A stretch of DNA of 64,000 bases from Tricholoma matsutake. Lineage: Eukaryota > Basidiomycota > Agaricomycetes > Agaricales > Tricholomataceae. Both the position numbers and the translations under genes were made by a program. A model generated the notes under the pieces. The model was not told the origin of the DNA and did no database searches. It saw only the letters and a list, made by a program, of their open reading frames with translations. Location of the stretch: the NCBI GenBank assembly GCA_026075535.2, contig AP026548.1, positions 8,618,001 through 8,682,000 of the forward strand. The letters are read 5' to 3'. Of the stretch, positions 44,586-55,452 are shown one piece after another. Every line of letters starts with the position of its first letter. The stretch's first letter is position 1.

Positions 44586-45179
44586 TTTCTCATTGTATGA
44601 TGCGACCCACCACTGCCACCGCACCCTCCACCACCATGAGCAGCTGCTCGCGGGGTGGAAACGGGGAGCAATGATGAGGGCCATGGAGACAGAGACGAGG
44701 AGCCACAAACGACGAGAGCAGCGGGGTAGAAAGGCCCAAAACAACGAGAGCAGCAGGGTGGCAAGACAAGGACGGGAGGACAATGGATGACCATGAAAAT
44801 GATGGGACAGGGAGGACAACGGACGACAGGCACGACCACACAACAACGACAGGACACCAGCACCAGGGAATGCAACATGGCCAGGACAGCGACAGCAAAG
44901 CCAGGATGACAAATGGGTGCGAGGATGGAGACGACCACGCAACAACAACAGGACACCAGCACCAGGGAATGCAACAGCAGGAGATGGCCAGGATGGCAAC
45001 AATGACCAGGAAGGGCATGACCAGGAGCAGTATGGAAATGATGCCCCCAGGAAGGGCATGACCAGGAGCAACATGGAAACGACGCCCAGGATGGCAACAA
45101 CGAGGACAGCAACAATGAAGGCCTGGCACCCAGGATGACGGGGACAGGACAACAGGCACGACTCACCAGGCTGCCTCCG

Positions 45180-45440
45180 CATTTTGTGTGGGGCAGTTTT
45201 TTTCATTTTTTATTTATGGTAATACCTTCCCCCTCGCCTGCGTTTTATGTGGGTGAGGGGTTTTTTCTTTCTTTTTCTTTATAATTGTAGTGCTCCCCTC
45301 ACGTCGAACGTGAGGGGAGATTAGTTTTATATGTATATATTTGTAGGACTCCCCCTTGCACCTTGCATGGGGGAGGTTTTTTTTTATGTAATTAATGGTG
45401 TATCCCTCGTGTTGGATGCAAGGGATGTAGTTGATAAATT
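45180..45440. repeat. CCCTC-type hairpin array, element D
   Basis: At least four inverted repeats about 50-65 bp apart: ccccctcgcctgcg.., cccctcacgtcgaacgtgag, cccccttgcaccttgcatgg and atccctcgtgttggatgcaa. Each has a different stem, followed by T-rich DNA. An equivalent array is at 63200-63450. Confidence 0.8.
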
Positions 45441-45528
45441 TTATTTGATCTTAATTGTGAGCTTCGAGAGAGAAATAGCTAAGTTTGAGTTTGAGGGTAT
45501 AAATACACTTTTACATTGCAGCTAATAA

Positions 45529-45660
45529 TTCTCCTGTGGCTCAACTGGTTAAGCACTTGTTTGGTTTGTCATGTGATTCTTGATCATGAGTTCTAGAGTT
45601 CAATCCCTGCTCTGAACAAGCTTATTTTGTAGGTACTTTGTGAAATTCATGAAGTCCAAA
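45529..45660 (+). repeat. tRNA-like (SINE-type) module, right side of element D
   Basis: A-box tggctcaactgg and B-box-like gagttcaatcc with a D-arm-like gctcaactggttaagc. The tail ttattttgtaggtactttgt is shared with the modules in E and C. Confidence 0.65.
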
Positions 45661-45980
45661 GCACTTGAAACTTGTAAGATATCTCAAATTGACTTTCTGT
45701 TATGGTATGACTTTAGGGTACTGAGTCTCACTGGATTCCTGGTGAGTCCTACTGGATTCCTGGAGGATTCCTGGTCTTCCTGGTAGGACTACCAGGATTC
45801 CTCCAGGACTATGTGGGGCAGTGTAAAGTTCAGCAAGATCCGGCTCTAGAACGGTGTGCGGTTTCCATTCCTCTCCATTTTAAGCTAAACTCAACCCTGA
45901 CAGTATTGATTTTGTGGACCTTTCCTTATGAACATCGGGCCTTTCCTGGCATCTTGGATGCAGAGCATCCTTTCCTTGGG

Positions 45981-45990
45981 TATATAAGGA
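45981..45990 (+). promoter_or_regulatory. TATA-like box
   Basis: tatataagga lies 43 bp before the ATG of the six-exon gene at 46024, a plausible core promoter position. Element D lies about 150 bp upstream. Confidence 0.5.
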
Positions 45991-46023
45991 CAGGAAATAT
46001 TGTATCTCTTCCTCAACCTACTG

Positions 46024-47119
46024 TCATGGCTAAAGCTTCAACAGCAAAATCCAAACAAATTGCGAAGGCAAAGTTAGCGTTGACCACTAGCAGCCAGAAA
46101 ACGAAAGAGAATTTGATCAGGAAGCCCAGTGCTGGAAGTTAGTATTGTATTTTGTTTCCATCGAGGCCCTTATTTATCACTTCACTTGAATAGAGGCGAA
46201 GTCAAATAAGCGAGGCAATGCTGCCATTAGCAAGACAGTGAAGAAGGAGCTGCTCGAGAAGCAAAGTTCCTGAAGTGAGTATTTTATTTCTGTCGAGACT
46301 TTTCCTTATTGCTTCGCTCCAATAGGTGCAAAATCAAATGAAGAAGTCTTTGCCGCCAAGATCAAACAACTTACAGGTGAGTCCCATTGCTCTCCTCCGT
46401 GATATGCCATGTTGACCCTTTTAGCTGAGAATGCAGCCTTGTGTAAGGCCAACGCCATGAAAGAAAATGTCAGTCCAATGATACCACAGCCAGAGAAGGG
46501 CTCTGCTGGTGATGGATACAACCTTCAGGCTAAAATGGGCCTTGCAGATGATGACGAGTTATATGGTGTCCTTCAAGTGAGTTACTTTCTTTTTTTATGC
46601 TCATTCTTATCTGAGGATTTGCAGCACTGTGTTTGAGATGCAGTCAACAAGGCTGGGCTTGACTATAGGATTAAATGGCACCGCCAACCCAAGCACCTTA
46701 TTGCCCAGGTCATCAGGGTGGTATGTTGTTGATTGCCAATCTTGCGTAAATTCCCTTTCACCTAGATCCCCTAGGCTTGAGAACACCACAAGTATTTCAA
46801 GCGATTCCCACATGGGTGGGCAATTGAAGAATTCATCAAGTCTAGTCTCAAGATCAAGTGTGCTTATGCACATAAACAGGGATATTTCCAAGAACTTGGT
46901 AAAGCAAACAATGCAGGGAGCAATGGTCGTGAGGAGTCTCTAAATGGTGACATGGGTGATGACAAGGCTGAAGCTGGAAATGGAGAATTCGAAGGCGACG
47001 TTGAGGATGATGAGCTTGAAGCTGAAAATGGGGAATTTGAAGGTGACATGGAGGATGATGAGGCTGAAGCTGGAAATTCAAATGGGGAATTCGAAGGCAA
47101 TAATGAGGAGGATGCCTAA
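46024..47119 (+). pseudogene. Six-exon coiled-coil/acidic hypothetical gene, decayed
   Basis: I recognise only a mushroom family of unknown function. Exons: 46024-46137, 46194-46274, 46326-46376, 46425-46576, 46616-46720, 46775-47119; all introns are 39-56 bp and GT-AG. The protein starts MAKASTAKSKQIAKAK (basic), then AAKIKQLTAENAALCKAN (coiled coil), GDGYNLQAKMGL, KYFKRFPHGWAIEEFIKSSL, and ends in acidic GEFEGD-EDDE repeats. Three stops remain after splicing (about 46271, 46637 and 46778). All are TGA at sites where Arg is expected, so CpG decay has silenced an otherwise well-preserved gene. Confidence 0.75.
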
Positions 47120-47454
47120 GTATTTTTGTTGCATATGAGTGGGTATTTTCTCATTTGCAAGATGTTGAATTTTTGGCATTAAGGTGACATTTCCTGTATT
47201 AAACTGGATGTAATTCAACTCTAATCTTTAATGGTTACTGTCACGAGAATTGCCCCTAAGTGTTTGAATAATTTTCACTCCACTGTTGTGAAAACTCATC
47301 GTTAGATGTATGAATAGTTTCAGTTGGCAAGTTATGAAAATACTTCATTGACAGCATGAAAACTTGTCGCTATGGCATGATGAAATAGCCCTGCAAAGTG
47401 GATGGATAACCATTTTCCTGACCCTCTGAAAATCTCACAAAAAAAGGGCAAAAT
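47120..47454. other. Intergenic, no feature seen
   Basis: AT-rich sequence between the six-exon pseudogene and the second chromovirus. It contains the left target-site copy ccagc at 47455-47459 just after its end. Confidence 0.5.
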
Positions 47455-47459
47455 CCAGC

Positions 47460-48125
47460 TGTTACAATTTTCCTTGTAACTCATGAGACACGACCGACCC
47501 GACATACCCGACGATCCCCTCCAGACAGGAGGCACTCCCTGATTCATGCTTAGAGCATGTCCTTGACACCAGACACACACACGATGCATGCCAACAACAT
47601 ACATTCGATCCCCTTCCCATGGAAGGCACCCTTGATGCATGGTGACTCCATGCACCCGAACCCATTCCCACACATGCTGTGATACAACAGCCCCCTGACA
47701 TGAGGTCCATGACGTTGGACTCTCATGATCAACATGCTGTGCCGCAGCATGTCCTTGACATCAGACGCCTCATGCAAGGCATGAGGCTTATTGTTTCTAT
47801 TCTTACTTGATACACATCTATCTTTCCGATTGGACGATAAGGACCTCCCTTGTAGTATAAGTACTGCAACTCATAGTAGGGATGTCCTTAGTTTAGATCT
47901 AGGCAATCTACAGCCTTAACTTGCAAACTCATAAACTTACTCAAAACCACTAAGGAAGCCCCTTAGTGCATGAACCCGAATGACTCTATGCAGAAGGCCT
48001 GCTAGAATGCACTATCTACCTTACGTTGGACGCTCTGAGTAAGACTAGTGCCGAACGACTCATCAAGGAAGCACCTCATCAAACAACATCAATTAGATCG
48101 AGTGGTTGAGGCTTCGCCCTTAACA
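47460..48125 (+). repeat. 5' LTR of the 8-kb chromovirus
   Basis: Compared with the 3' LTR it lacks a block of about 59 bp near its end (after gtggttgag) but carries extra bases around 48060-48075. Both ends of the missing block have ttgag, suggesting deletion between short direct repeats. Confidence 0.9.
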
Positions 48126-48171
48126 TAAGATCTAAACTATCTGCTAGCCCACCTACCTAGGTGTAGGCAAT

Positions 48172-49308
48172 ATGTCTCAAAACACACCACAACGACCTGG
48201 GTCTAGACAAACCCCAGACTGACCACCAAGAGAAGCAGAACCACAGCCAGGGTCATCTTGGTACCGATACAATGGAAGACTAGTCTGTTACTCAACCCCA
48301 GCACAGTGTTGGTTTTACAGATCAACTGAAAGACAAAGAGGAGATTTCCTCACTGACAGAGACTTAGAACAACCACACACACCCCTGCCCAAAACATCCA
48401 CCCACTTCCTAACAGACAAAATTGACAAACTCTACAGCGAGATGTCCAAACCTGCAGCAACCACACCAATGATGTCTGCGAAGGACATTCAAATCTGATC
48501 ACCCACAGACTTCTCAGGAGAGCAAACCAAAACCACCAAGTTCCTGCAGGAGATAGACCTATACCTGCAAATCAACGACCAGGTCTATGACATGAATGAC
48601 AAGAAGACTATCTTCACGCTGTCCTTCATGAATGGAGGGACAGCAGCTGCCTGGGCGCAGGCATTTGTCAACCAACACCAATCCGAGGGACTCGGAGAAT
48701 ACGCAGACTTCAGACAGAAGGTCCTAGAAGCCTTCTCACCGATCGACAATGCCGGAATGGCAAAGACTGAGATCAAGAATCTCAAACAAGGTTCAGGGAA
48801 CCTCAAAGAATATGTGGCAAACATCCACATCCTGAAAGACAGGATGGGAATCACAGAAGATGCAGCCATGATCGAGTACTTCATAGATGGACTGCACCCC
48901 GAATTACTGAAGAGGGTACACACGATGGAGACAGTACCCAATACTCTCAAAGGCTGGATAAAGGCAGCTTCGAAATACGAAGGCCAATGGAAATGGGCCA
49001 TGGCAATCCTGGGAAAGACCAGGCAGAACCAGAAGACAAACAAAATGACAAAGAAAGGACAGCCCTCTCTTGACATCAACCGACTGATGAACCAAGAACG
49101 TGTGGAACACCTCCAAAAGGGATTGTGTTTCATCTGCCACCAACAGGGACACCGATCATTCGACCACAGGGATGGAAAGAACCCCACCCAGACGGGGTCA
49201 GTGCCCCCTCCCTACCAAAACCGCTTCACCCAGAAAAAGACTGGGGTGGACACCTACCAGAAGATCTGCACAATGCTGGATGAACTAGATGAAGAAGAAA
49301 AGGAATGA
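48172..49308 (+). pseudogene. Gag of the 8-kb chromovirus
   Basis: Start MSQNTPQRPGSRQT. Capsid domain with DFSGEQTKTTKFLQEIDLYL and AAAWAQAFV (about residues 100-300), zinc knuckle CFICHQQGHRSFDH near 49125-49170, and an acidic C-terminus DELDEEEKE. In-frame TGA stops at about 48220 and 48496. The stop codon overlaps the next ATG (ATGA at 49305-49308), so protease-pol begins by termination-reinitiation or a frameshift. Confidence 0.85.
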
Positions 49309-50543
49309 GCCCTCAACCTCATGGAGGAATTGGGTTTTTAGAACAGCGGCCTGATACGACGCCAGCCACTGCTATAGTCTCCCTAGGATCTGTACTCTTA
49401 GCTGCCATGAATAGACAATCTATGCACCTGTCTATTCGGGTAGCTGAGTCAGACAATGGGAAAGATGTCACGGTGAATGCGCTCCTTGACTCTGGAGCAG
49501 GAGGAGTCTTTATTGACTTGAAATTTATCGAACAGGAAGGGATCAGGACATATCCCTTAGGCTGCACCATTTGGGCCACAAACATAGATGGAACCCTGAA
49601 AAAACAGGGAACAATCACAAGATGCATGAAAGGGAGGCTCCACATCAATGGATGGAACTACCCAATGGAATACCTAGTCGCCGGACTAGGCAAAGAATTG
49701 GTAATCCTGGGCCTGCCATGGCTGCGGGAGATAAACCTGATCATTGACTGGAAGAAGGGAACCTTTGAGTTCCGAGATGAAGAACGATGGGCTCAAATCC
49801 AACAAATCTTGGAGAAAACAAGAAGAGCTGAATGGGCCCTCCCAAACACCCTAAACCTTCCCAGGGTCGACATGGGGAAGGAGGCGCCCAAAGACAGAAT
49901 GGCATGAATTTGACACATTGTGGCCAAGACAAGACAGAGGCTCTCTGAAGAGAAAGAGAGGAGCCTTGCCCGAGCCAGATTGGCCATGGCAAAAACAAGA
50001 GAAAGACTCTCTGAAGAGAAGGAGAGAAACCTTGCCCAAGCACGACTAGCCATGGCAAAGACAAAGGAAAGGCTTTCCGAAAAGAAAGCCAAAGAACTGA
50101 ATTCCACCCAGATAGCTGTCACAAAGACCAGGAGCAGCAGCACTCCTAAAGAAGCCAGAAACCTCAAAGCAGCATGACGTGCTGTTGCCAAGACCCAAGA
50201 AAACCAGAAGAAGAAGCAACTGGAAAAGGGAAAACCCAACGAATGCGACAAGACACGACAAATCTTGCAGAAGATAAAAGACTCGCCAACCTCCACAGGG
50301 GAGGAAAGCACCGGCAAACGAAACTCGAAAACAGCACTACAAAACAGGACAAAAGACCCTCGTCAGGAGGCTACCCTGATACGTGATTACAGAACCCCAG
50401 ATTATGGTACTACCGACACCAGAGTACCGATGCCCAGGGAGACCCCCCCTCAAGTAAAGATCGAAGAGGTACCCAATGAAGAACTATTGGCAGACACAGG
50501 CATGGAAATACGAGCAACAAACCAGCACTCTGAACAAGATTGA
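49305..50543 (+). pseudogene. Retropepsin and charged repeat linker, 8-kb chromovirus
   Basis: The protease keeps its active loop (NALLDSGAGGVFIDL) and a C-terminal ELVILGLPWL. After a TGA (49905-49907), a highly charged linker has three copies of a 22-23-residue unit (AKTRERLSEEKERNLAQA types, 49920-50095), likely helical or coiled coil, then a Lys-rich stretch. The frame closes at 50543 and pol continues one frame on. Confidence 0.8.
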
Positions 50544-53500
50544 GGATGACTCAATATTGATTGCATACATACGAGGCGAACCGGTCATCGGCCTATTCAG
50601 ACCAGACATAGAGCTGCCCCTGACGGAGGAACATCAAGAGCCAACACACAGATACATCCGGAAAATGAAAATGATCAGCAGGCTTACAAGAAGCAAAGAC
50701 TCCCCATGGTACCTACTCAACTCGGACATATGGATCAGAGCAAAGACATCCATATCTCAATGATTAGCGCATGAACAAGAGGAGGGAAAGGAAACTAGCC
50801 AATGGACCTTGGACAACCTACTGCCACCGGAATACCAGAAATACAGGCAGGTATTCAAGAAAGCCGCATCTGAATGATTCCCAGAATCGAAGCTGTGGGA
50901 TCATGCGATCGACTTGAAGGAAGGCTTTGTACCAAAGGATTGCAAAGTTTACCCACTGACACTGAAAGAACAAGAGAAACTCAATGAGTTTCTAGATGAG
51001 AACCTGGAGAAAGGATACATCCGACCATCGAAATCACCCATGGCATCCCCATTCTTCTTTGTGTCAAAGAAGGACTCCAATGCTCTATGACCCTGCCAAG
51101 ACTATCACTATCTGAATGAAGGAACAATCCAGAATAACTACCCTCTACTGCTGATCGGAGACCTCTTGGACAAGCTGAAAGGAGCAAGATTTTTCATGAA
51201 ACTCAACATTCGATGGGGATACCATAACATACGGATAAAGAAAGGAGACGAGTGGAAGGCAGCATTCAAGACTAACCGAGGGCTATTCAAGCCAATGGTA
51301 ATGTTCTTTGGGCTGTGCAACTCACCGGCGACATTCCAGGCCATGATGAATGATCTCTTCTGAGACATGCTAGATGAAGGATGGCTCATCATCTATATGG
51401 ATGACATCCTGATCTTCTCGAAGACGGAAGAAGAACACAGGACAAGGACTGAAAGGGTCCTCAAACGACTACAACAATGCGATCTCTACCTGAAAATAGA
51501 GAAGTGCAAGTTCAACGTGCAAGAAGTCGACTTCTTGGGCATGATCATCAGGCCCAACAAACTTGCAATGGACAACACAAAGCTGGCGGGGATCAAGGAC
51601 TGGCCCATGCCAAGGACAGTGAAGGACGTAAGATCCTTCCTAGGATTCGGAAACTTCTATCGACAATTTATCGGACACTTCATGGATCTTGCCAGACCAC
51701 TAAATAATTTGATGAAGAAGAATCAGAAATTCAAATGGACGAACGACTGCCAGCAGTTGTTTGATGCGCTAAAAAGGAAATTCAATGAAGCCCCAGTACT
51801 GCTGATGCCAGACGCAACAAAACCATTTGTGGTGGAATCTGACACCTCGAAATTTGTGACAGGCGCAGTACTCAGACAACCGGACACCAATGGAGACTGG
51901 CACCCATGTGGATACATCTCACATTCTTTCAATGAAGGGGAAAGAAACTACGAGATATATGACAGGGAACTACTGGGGGTAATCCAAGCACTAGATACAT
52001 GGAGACACTACCTGCAGGGGATGCCATTCCCTGTGATGGTACTGTCCAATCACAAGAACCTGATGTACTTCCATCAGGCACAGAAACTGAACTGACAACA
52101 GGCTAGATGGAGGATCTACCTGTCACAATTCAACCTGAAGCTACAACACGTACCAGGATCACAGATGGTACAATCTGACGCCCTATTGAGGAGAGCAGAT
52201 CATATAGCCAAAGAAGACACTGATAACAAGGACAAGACCATCCTCACCAACAAACTATTCATGAAAACGATCGACGCTGAATGCCAGGGAGCCCTGGTCT
52301 CAGCAATAATGAAGGACGACCTCGTAAATGACGCTTTATGAGCCCTGAAGAACAATGGAACTCCCCCAATCAAGTCTGCATTGGAGGACTGGAAATTCGA
52401 AGATGGCCTGCTCTTTTTCAAAGACAGGTGCTATGTGCCACAGGACAAAACCCTCCGCTGAGCAATCATACAGAAATACCATGACAGCATCATGACAGGG
52501 CACCCTGGACAATGGCAAACAATTGAACTGATCTGACGAGACTACTGGTGGCCAGGAATGGCCAACTTCATCAAGAAGTATGTTGAAGGCTGCACAAAGT
52601 GCCAGCAAATGAAAGTAAACACACACCCGACAACCCCCCCACTGACACTGATATCATCTGATGCCAGCAGACCATTCGAGCTGGTAACGACAGATTTCAT
52701 TATGGACCTGCCTGTAATAAACAGATTTGACTCAATCGTGGTCGTGGTAGACCATGGTCTTATGAAGGGGGTAATTTTTATCCCTTGCGCGAAAACGATT
52801 GATGCACTTGGCACCATGGACCTATACCTGTGCCATGTATACACAAGATTTGGACTCCCCGGAAGAATCATCTCAGACAGAGACCCTCAATTTGCATCCA
52901 AACTCTTCCAAGAACTCGGACAACTGCTTGGAATCAAGCTATCCATGAGCACCACCTATCACCCCCAGACCGACAGAGAAATGGAGCAAGTAAACCAAGA
53001 GCTAGAGGTTTACCTCCGCATGTTCTGTTCAAACAAACCAGAAGATTGGGAGTGTTATCTCCCAACATCAGAATTTGCACATAACCAGAAGATGCACTCC
53101 ACAGTAAAACACTTGCCATTTTACTTGATGATGGGATATCAACCACACGCTATCCCCACCCCTTATGAAAAGACGAATGTGCCAGCCACTGAACAGAGAA
53201 TCCAAGAACTTCTCTCTGTGAGAAGGGAAGCTCTTGCCACACATGAACTGGCCAGACAGGCTATGGCTGCCCAAATGAAAGGGCAATATGAACTGTTCAA
53301 GGTTGGAGCGCAAGTATGGCTCGACTCCAAGAACCTGAAGATTGGCTACCCAACGAGAAAATTGGTGCCAAAATGAGAAGGGCCCTTCATGATTGAAGAT
53401 GCCCTGTCGAGAACAACATACTGACTGAAACTGCCACTGAGATGGAAGATCCACCCGGTCTTCCATGCAGCTTTACTCACACGATACCATGAGAATGACA

Positions 53501-53721
53501 CTCATGGGCAAAACTTCCTGACTCCACCACCTGACCTCATGGAAGGAGAAAATGAATACAAGGTGGAAGTGATCATCGCACACAAGAAGCATGGCAAGAC
53601 ATGCTGTTACCTTGTGAAATGGGTTGACTACCTGACATCCGAAAACACATGGGAACCCAAATCGAACCTGAAGAATGCCCCTGAGATCCTGATGGCATAT
53701 AAGAAGAGGTACAACCTCTGA
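50476..53721 (+). pseudogene. RT, RNase H, integrase and chromodomain, 8-kb chromovirus
   Basis: All in one frame with TGA stops. RT begins [18 protein letters not shown] (51020) and keeps YMDDILIFS (about 51400). RNase H has [14 protein letters not shown] (51835) and [10 protein letters not shown]. Integrase has HPGQWQ and CTKCQQM (zinc part, 52500-52610), TDFIMDLPV, SDRDPQFASKLF and YHPQTDREMEQVNQEL. The C-terminal chromodomain reads YKVEVIIAHKKHGK and YLVKWVDYLTSENTWEP (53560-53660). Stops at 50761, 51361, 52093, 52338, 52459, 52534, 53374 and 53421 are TGA, most where related elements have Arg. Confidence 0.9.
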
Positions 53722-53878
53722 CAAGAACCCAAGAAACCCCCACTATCTGAACCGAACCCCAGCCAAACGACACCCCTGATACCCCCCCAAACGACGATTG
53801 ACCCACTGAATGTTGACGCCCTTCACATTCACCCCCACCCCCCCCCCCCTTTTGATAAAGAACAAATACGAGAAGAAC

Positions 53879-54316
53879 ATGGCGACTGGACGATGTGTCA
53901 TTGACCAGTCACCAAGAACAAACAGACTGCCAGGGCAACCCTCTTGGGAATGCCCGCACGGAATCACATTCTGGATAAACAGAGACGACTGGATAAAAAG
54001 AGTATCCTTGACTTGCCCGAGATGCTGCCTCTATATGCAGAGGAGCACAAAGATGGATTTGACCTGGGTAAAAGCACAATTTGAAGAGTGGTGCTTCGAA
54101 GGAGAGTTAGATGACAATGACTATTTCCCCAAAGAATTCTACCTTGACCGCGATGGCCTAACCCCAGGCAGAAGACCACTGGCAGGGATTAACCCATCAC
54201 TGTGGAAAGACCTTCAGTGGAACACCCACTATGATGAAGAAAGCAGATTCGAGCTGGCAAGACAGCTCTTATTTGGACAACACAGAGAACTAGGGATGCT
54301 GCTGCATTCTGAATGA
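53879..54316 (+). CDS. Extra ORF between pol and 3' LTR
   Basis: A 145-residue stop-free frame (168 if started at 53810) that I do not recognise. It starts MATGRCVIDQSPRTN. It has a possible zinc-binding arrangement (CPHG at about residue 27, then LTCPRCC about 25 residues later), aromatic-rich DLTWVKAQFEEWCFEG, and ends REMGMLLHSE-like (RELGMLLHSE). Unlike gag and pol around it, it contains no premature stop. It could be an accessory gene of the element or chance survival of a short frame. Confidence 0.5.
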   Translation: MATGRCVIDQSPRTNRLPGQPSWECPHGITFWINRDDWIKRVSLTCPRCCLYMQRSTKMDLTWVKAQFEEWCFEGELDDNDYFPKEFYLDRDGLTPGRRPLAGINPSLWKDLQWNTHYDEESRFELARQLLFGQHRELGMLLHSE

Positions 54317-54359
54317 CACCCCCACACTGCAATGCCTCAGACTGATGGGCACAATAGAA

Positions 54360-54467
54360 AAACCACCGATCATCTGCAAAGACGTTAAACTACTGATCAT
54401 CCACAAAGACGTTAAACTACTGACCATCTGCAGAGACGTTAAACTACCGAGCATCCGCAAAGATGTA
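54360..54467 (+). repeat. 27-bp tandem repeat, 4 units
   Basis: Units aaactactgatcatccacaa plus agacgtt start at 54360, 54387, 54414 and 54441. They lie in the untranslated part before the 3' LTR. Confidence 0.9.
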
Positions 54468-54723
54468 AAACTATGGTGATTGCCCTTGATACTGCACAGA
54501 CCCTACAGACCCCCCCCCCTTCTGACAACATCACCGACTCCTTGACACCATTGCTAGGGGCAGTATAAAACAAAACGAACCCGATCACGGTCCAAGCTCG
54601 GACATGAACAGTCCCTCCATCCCACACCCAGATGCCAACACCATGACCTACCCACACCACAACCGATTTGACCCTGGAGGAGGAACAAGATTTAGGTTGA
54701 AGTGTGGAACTTTTGACCATAAT

Positions 54724-54733
54724 GAGGGGGTAA
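54724..54733 (+). promoter_or_regulatory. Polypurine tract, 8-kb chromovirus
   Basis: gagggggtaa immediately precedes the 3' LTR and resembles the tract of the 19-25 kb element. Confidence 0.7.
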
Positions 54734-55447
54734 TGTTACAATTTTCCTTGTAACTCATGAGACCCGACTGACCCAACATACCCGATGATCCCCTCCAGAC
54801 AGGAGGCACTCCCTGATTCATGCTTAGAGCATGTCCTTGACACCAGACACACACACGATGCATGCCGACAACATGCATTCAATCCCCTTCCCGTGGAAGG
54901 CACCCTTGATGCATGGTGACTCCATGCACCCAAACCCATTCCCACACATGCTGTGATATGACAGCCCCTTGACATGAGGTCCATGACATTGGACTCTCAC
55001 GATTGACATCAAATCCTTGACATCAGATCCGTGACATCGGACGCCTCATGCTAGGCATGAGGCTTATTGTTTCTATTCTTACTTGATACACATCTATCTT
55101 TCTGATTGGATGATAAGGACCTCCCTTGTAGTATAAGTGCTGCAACTCGTAGTAGGGATGTCCTTAGTTTAGATCTAGGCAATCTACAGCCTTAACTTGC
55201 AAGCTTGTAAACTTACTCAAAACCACTAAGGAAGCCCCTTAGTGTGTGAACCCGAATGACTCTATGCAGAAGGCCTGCTAGAGTGCACTATCTACCTTAT
55301 GTCGGACGCTCCAAGTAAGACTAGTGCCAAACAACTTGTCGAACAACATCAACTAGATCGAGTGGTTGAGTATAAGGGCAACCTCAGCCTCTAGCAACAC
55401 ACAGGGCACCCCCCTAGTCCCCTTACATTGAGGCTTCGCCCTTAACA
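54734..55447 (+). repeat. 3' LTR of the 8-kb chromovirus
   Basis: 714 bp, TGTTACA to CTTAACA. It carries the block tataagggcaacctcagcct and following bases that the 5' LTR lacks. It is otherwise close to the 5' copy, with CG/TG/CA differences. Confidence 0.9.
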
Positions 55448-55452
55448 CCAGC

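Larger units (their letters stand above)
43549..45828 (+). mobile_element. Composite TIR element D (best-preserved copy)
   Basis: This 2280-bp element has matching terminal inverted repeats of about 35 bp: ctttacactgccccacat at the left and its reverse complement at the right, both leading into tcctggaggaatcctgg. In order: subterminal palindromes and a 10-bp tandem (43560-43950), tRNA-like module on the minus strand (43985-44065), ggtggctgtgcatgacaaagc segment (44096), palindrome (44289-44324), intron 1 (44326-44382), intron 2 (44518-44585), CACCC hairpin (44625-44660), low-complexity repeats, CCCTCG-type hairpins (45180-45440), tRNA-like module on the plus strand (45529-45660), and subterminal palindromes. 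No transposase and no clear target duplication. Confidence 0.8.
47460..55447 (+). mobile_element. Ty3/gypsy chromovirus, about 8 kb, with both LTRs
   Basis: This is a full-length element with LTRs 47460-48125 (666 bp) and 54734-55447 (714 bp), starting TGTTACA and ending TTAACA. The flanking 5-bp duplication ccagc (47455-47459 and 55448-55452) is perfect. Contents: gag, protease, a charged repeat linker, RT, RNase H, integrase, chromodomain, and an extra ORF before the 3' LTR. Numerous TGA stops inactivate gag and pol. Confidence 0.95.

Noticed and set aside
44561..45206. Minus-strand frames of about 200 residues in element D
   Set aside because: Three overlapping long frames from GC-rich repeats; the element's exons run on the other strand.
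45541..45620. Functional tRNA gene
   Set aside because: A- and B-box-like motifs are present, but acceptor and anticodon stems do not form a complete cloverleaf and the module is repeated inside mobile elements.
43531..45846. Target duplication aagatc(t/c)g..gctc around element D
   Set aside because: The two similar strings are not equally adjacent to the terminal repeats (seven extra bases on the right), so a duplication is not supported.
47462..47777. Minus-strand frames in the LTRs (also 54648-55012)
   Set aside because: Both copies lie in LTR sequence and are repeated only because the LTRs are repeats.
49793..50317. Minus-strand 174-residue frame
   Set aside because: It is the shadow of the charged repeat linker of the chromovirus pol on the plus strand.
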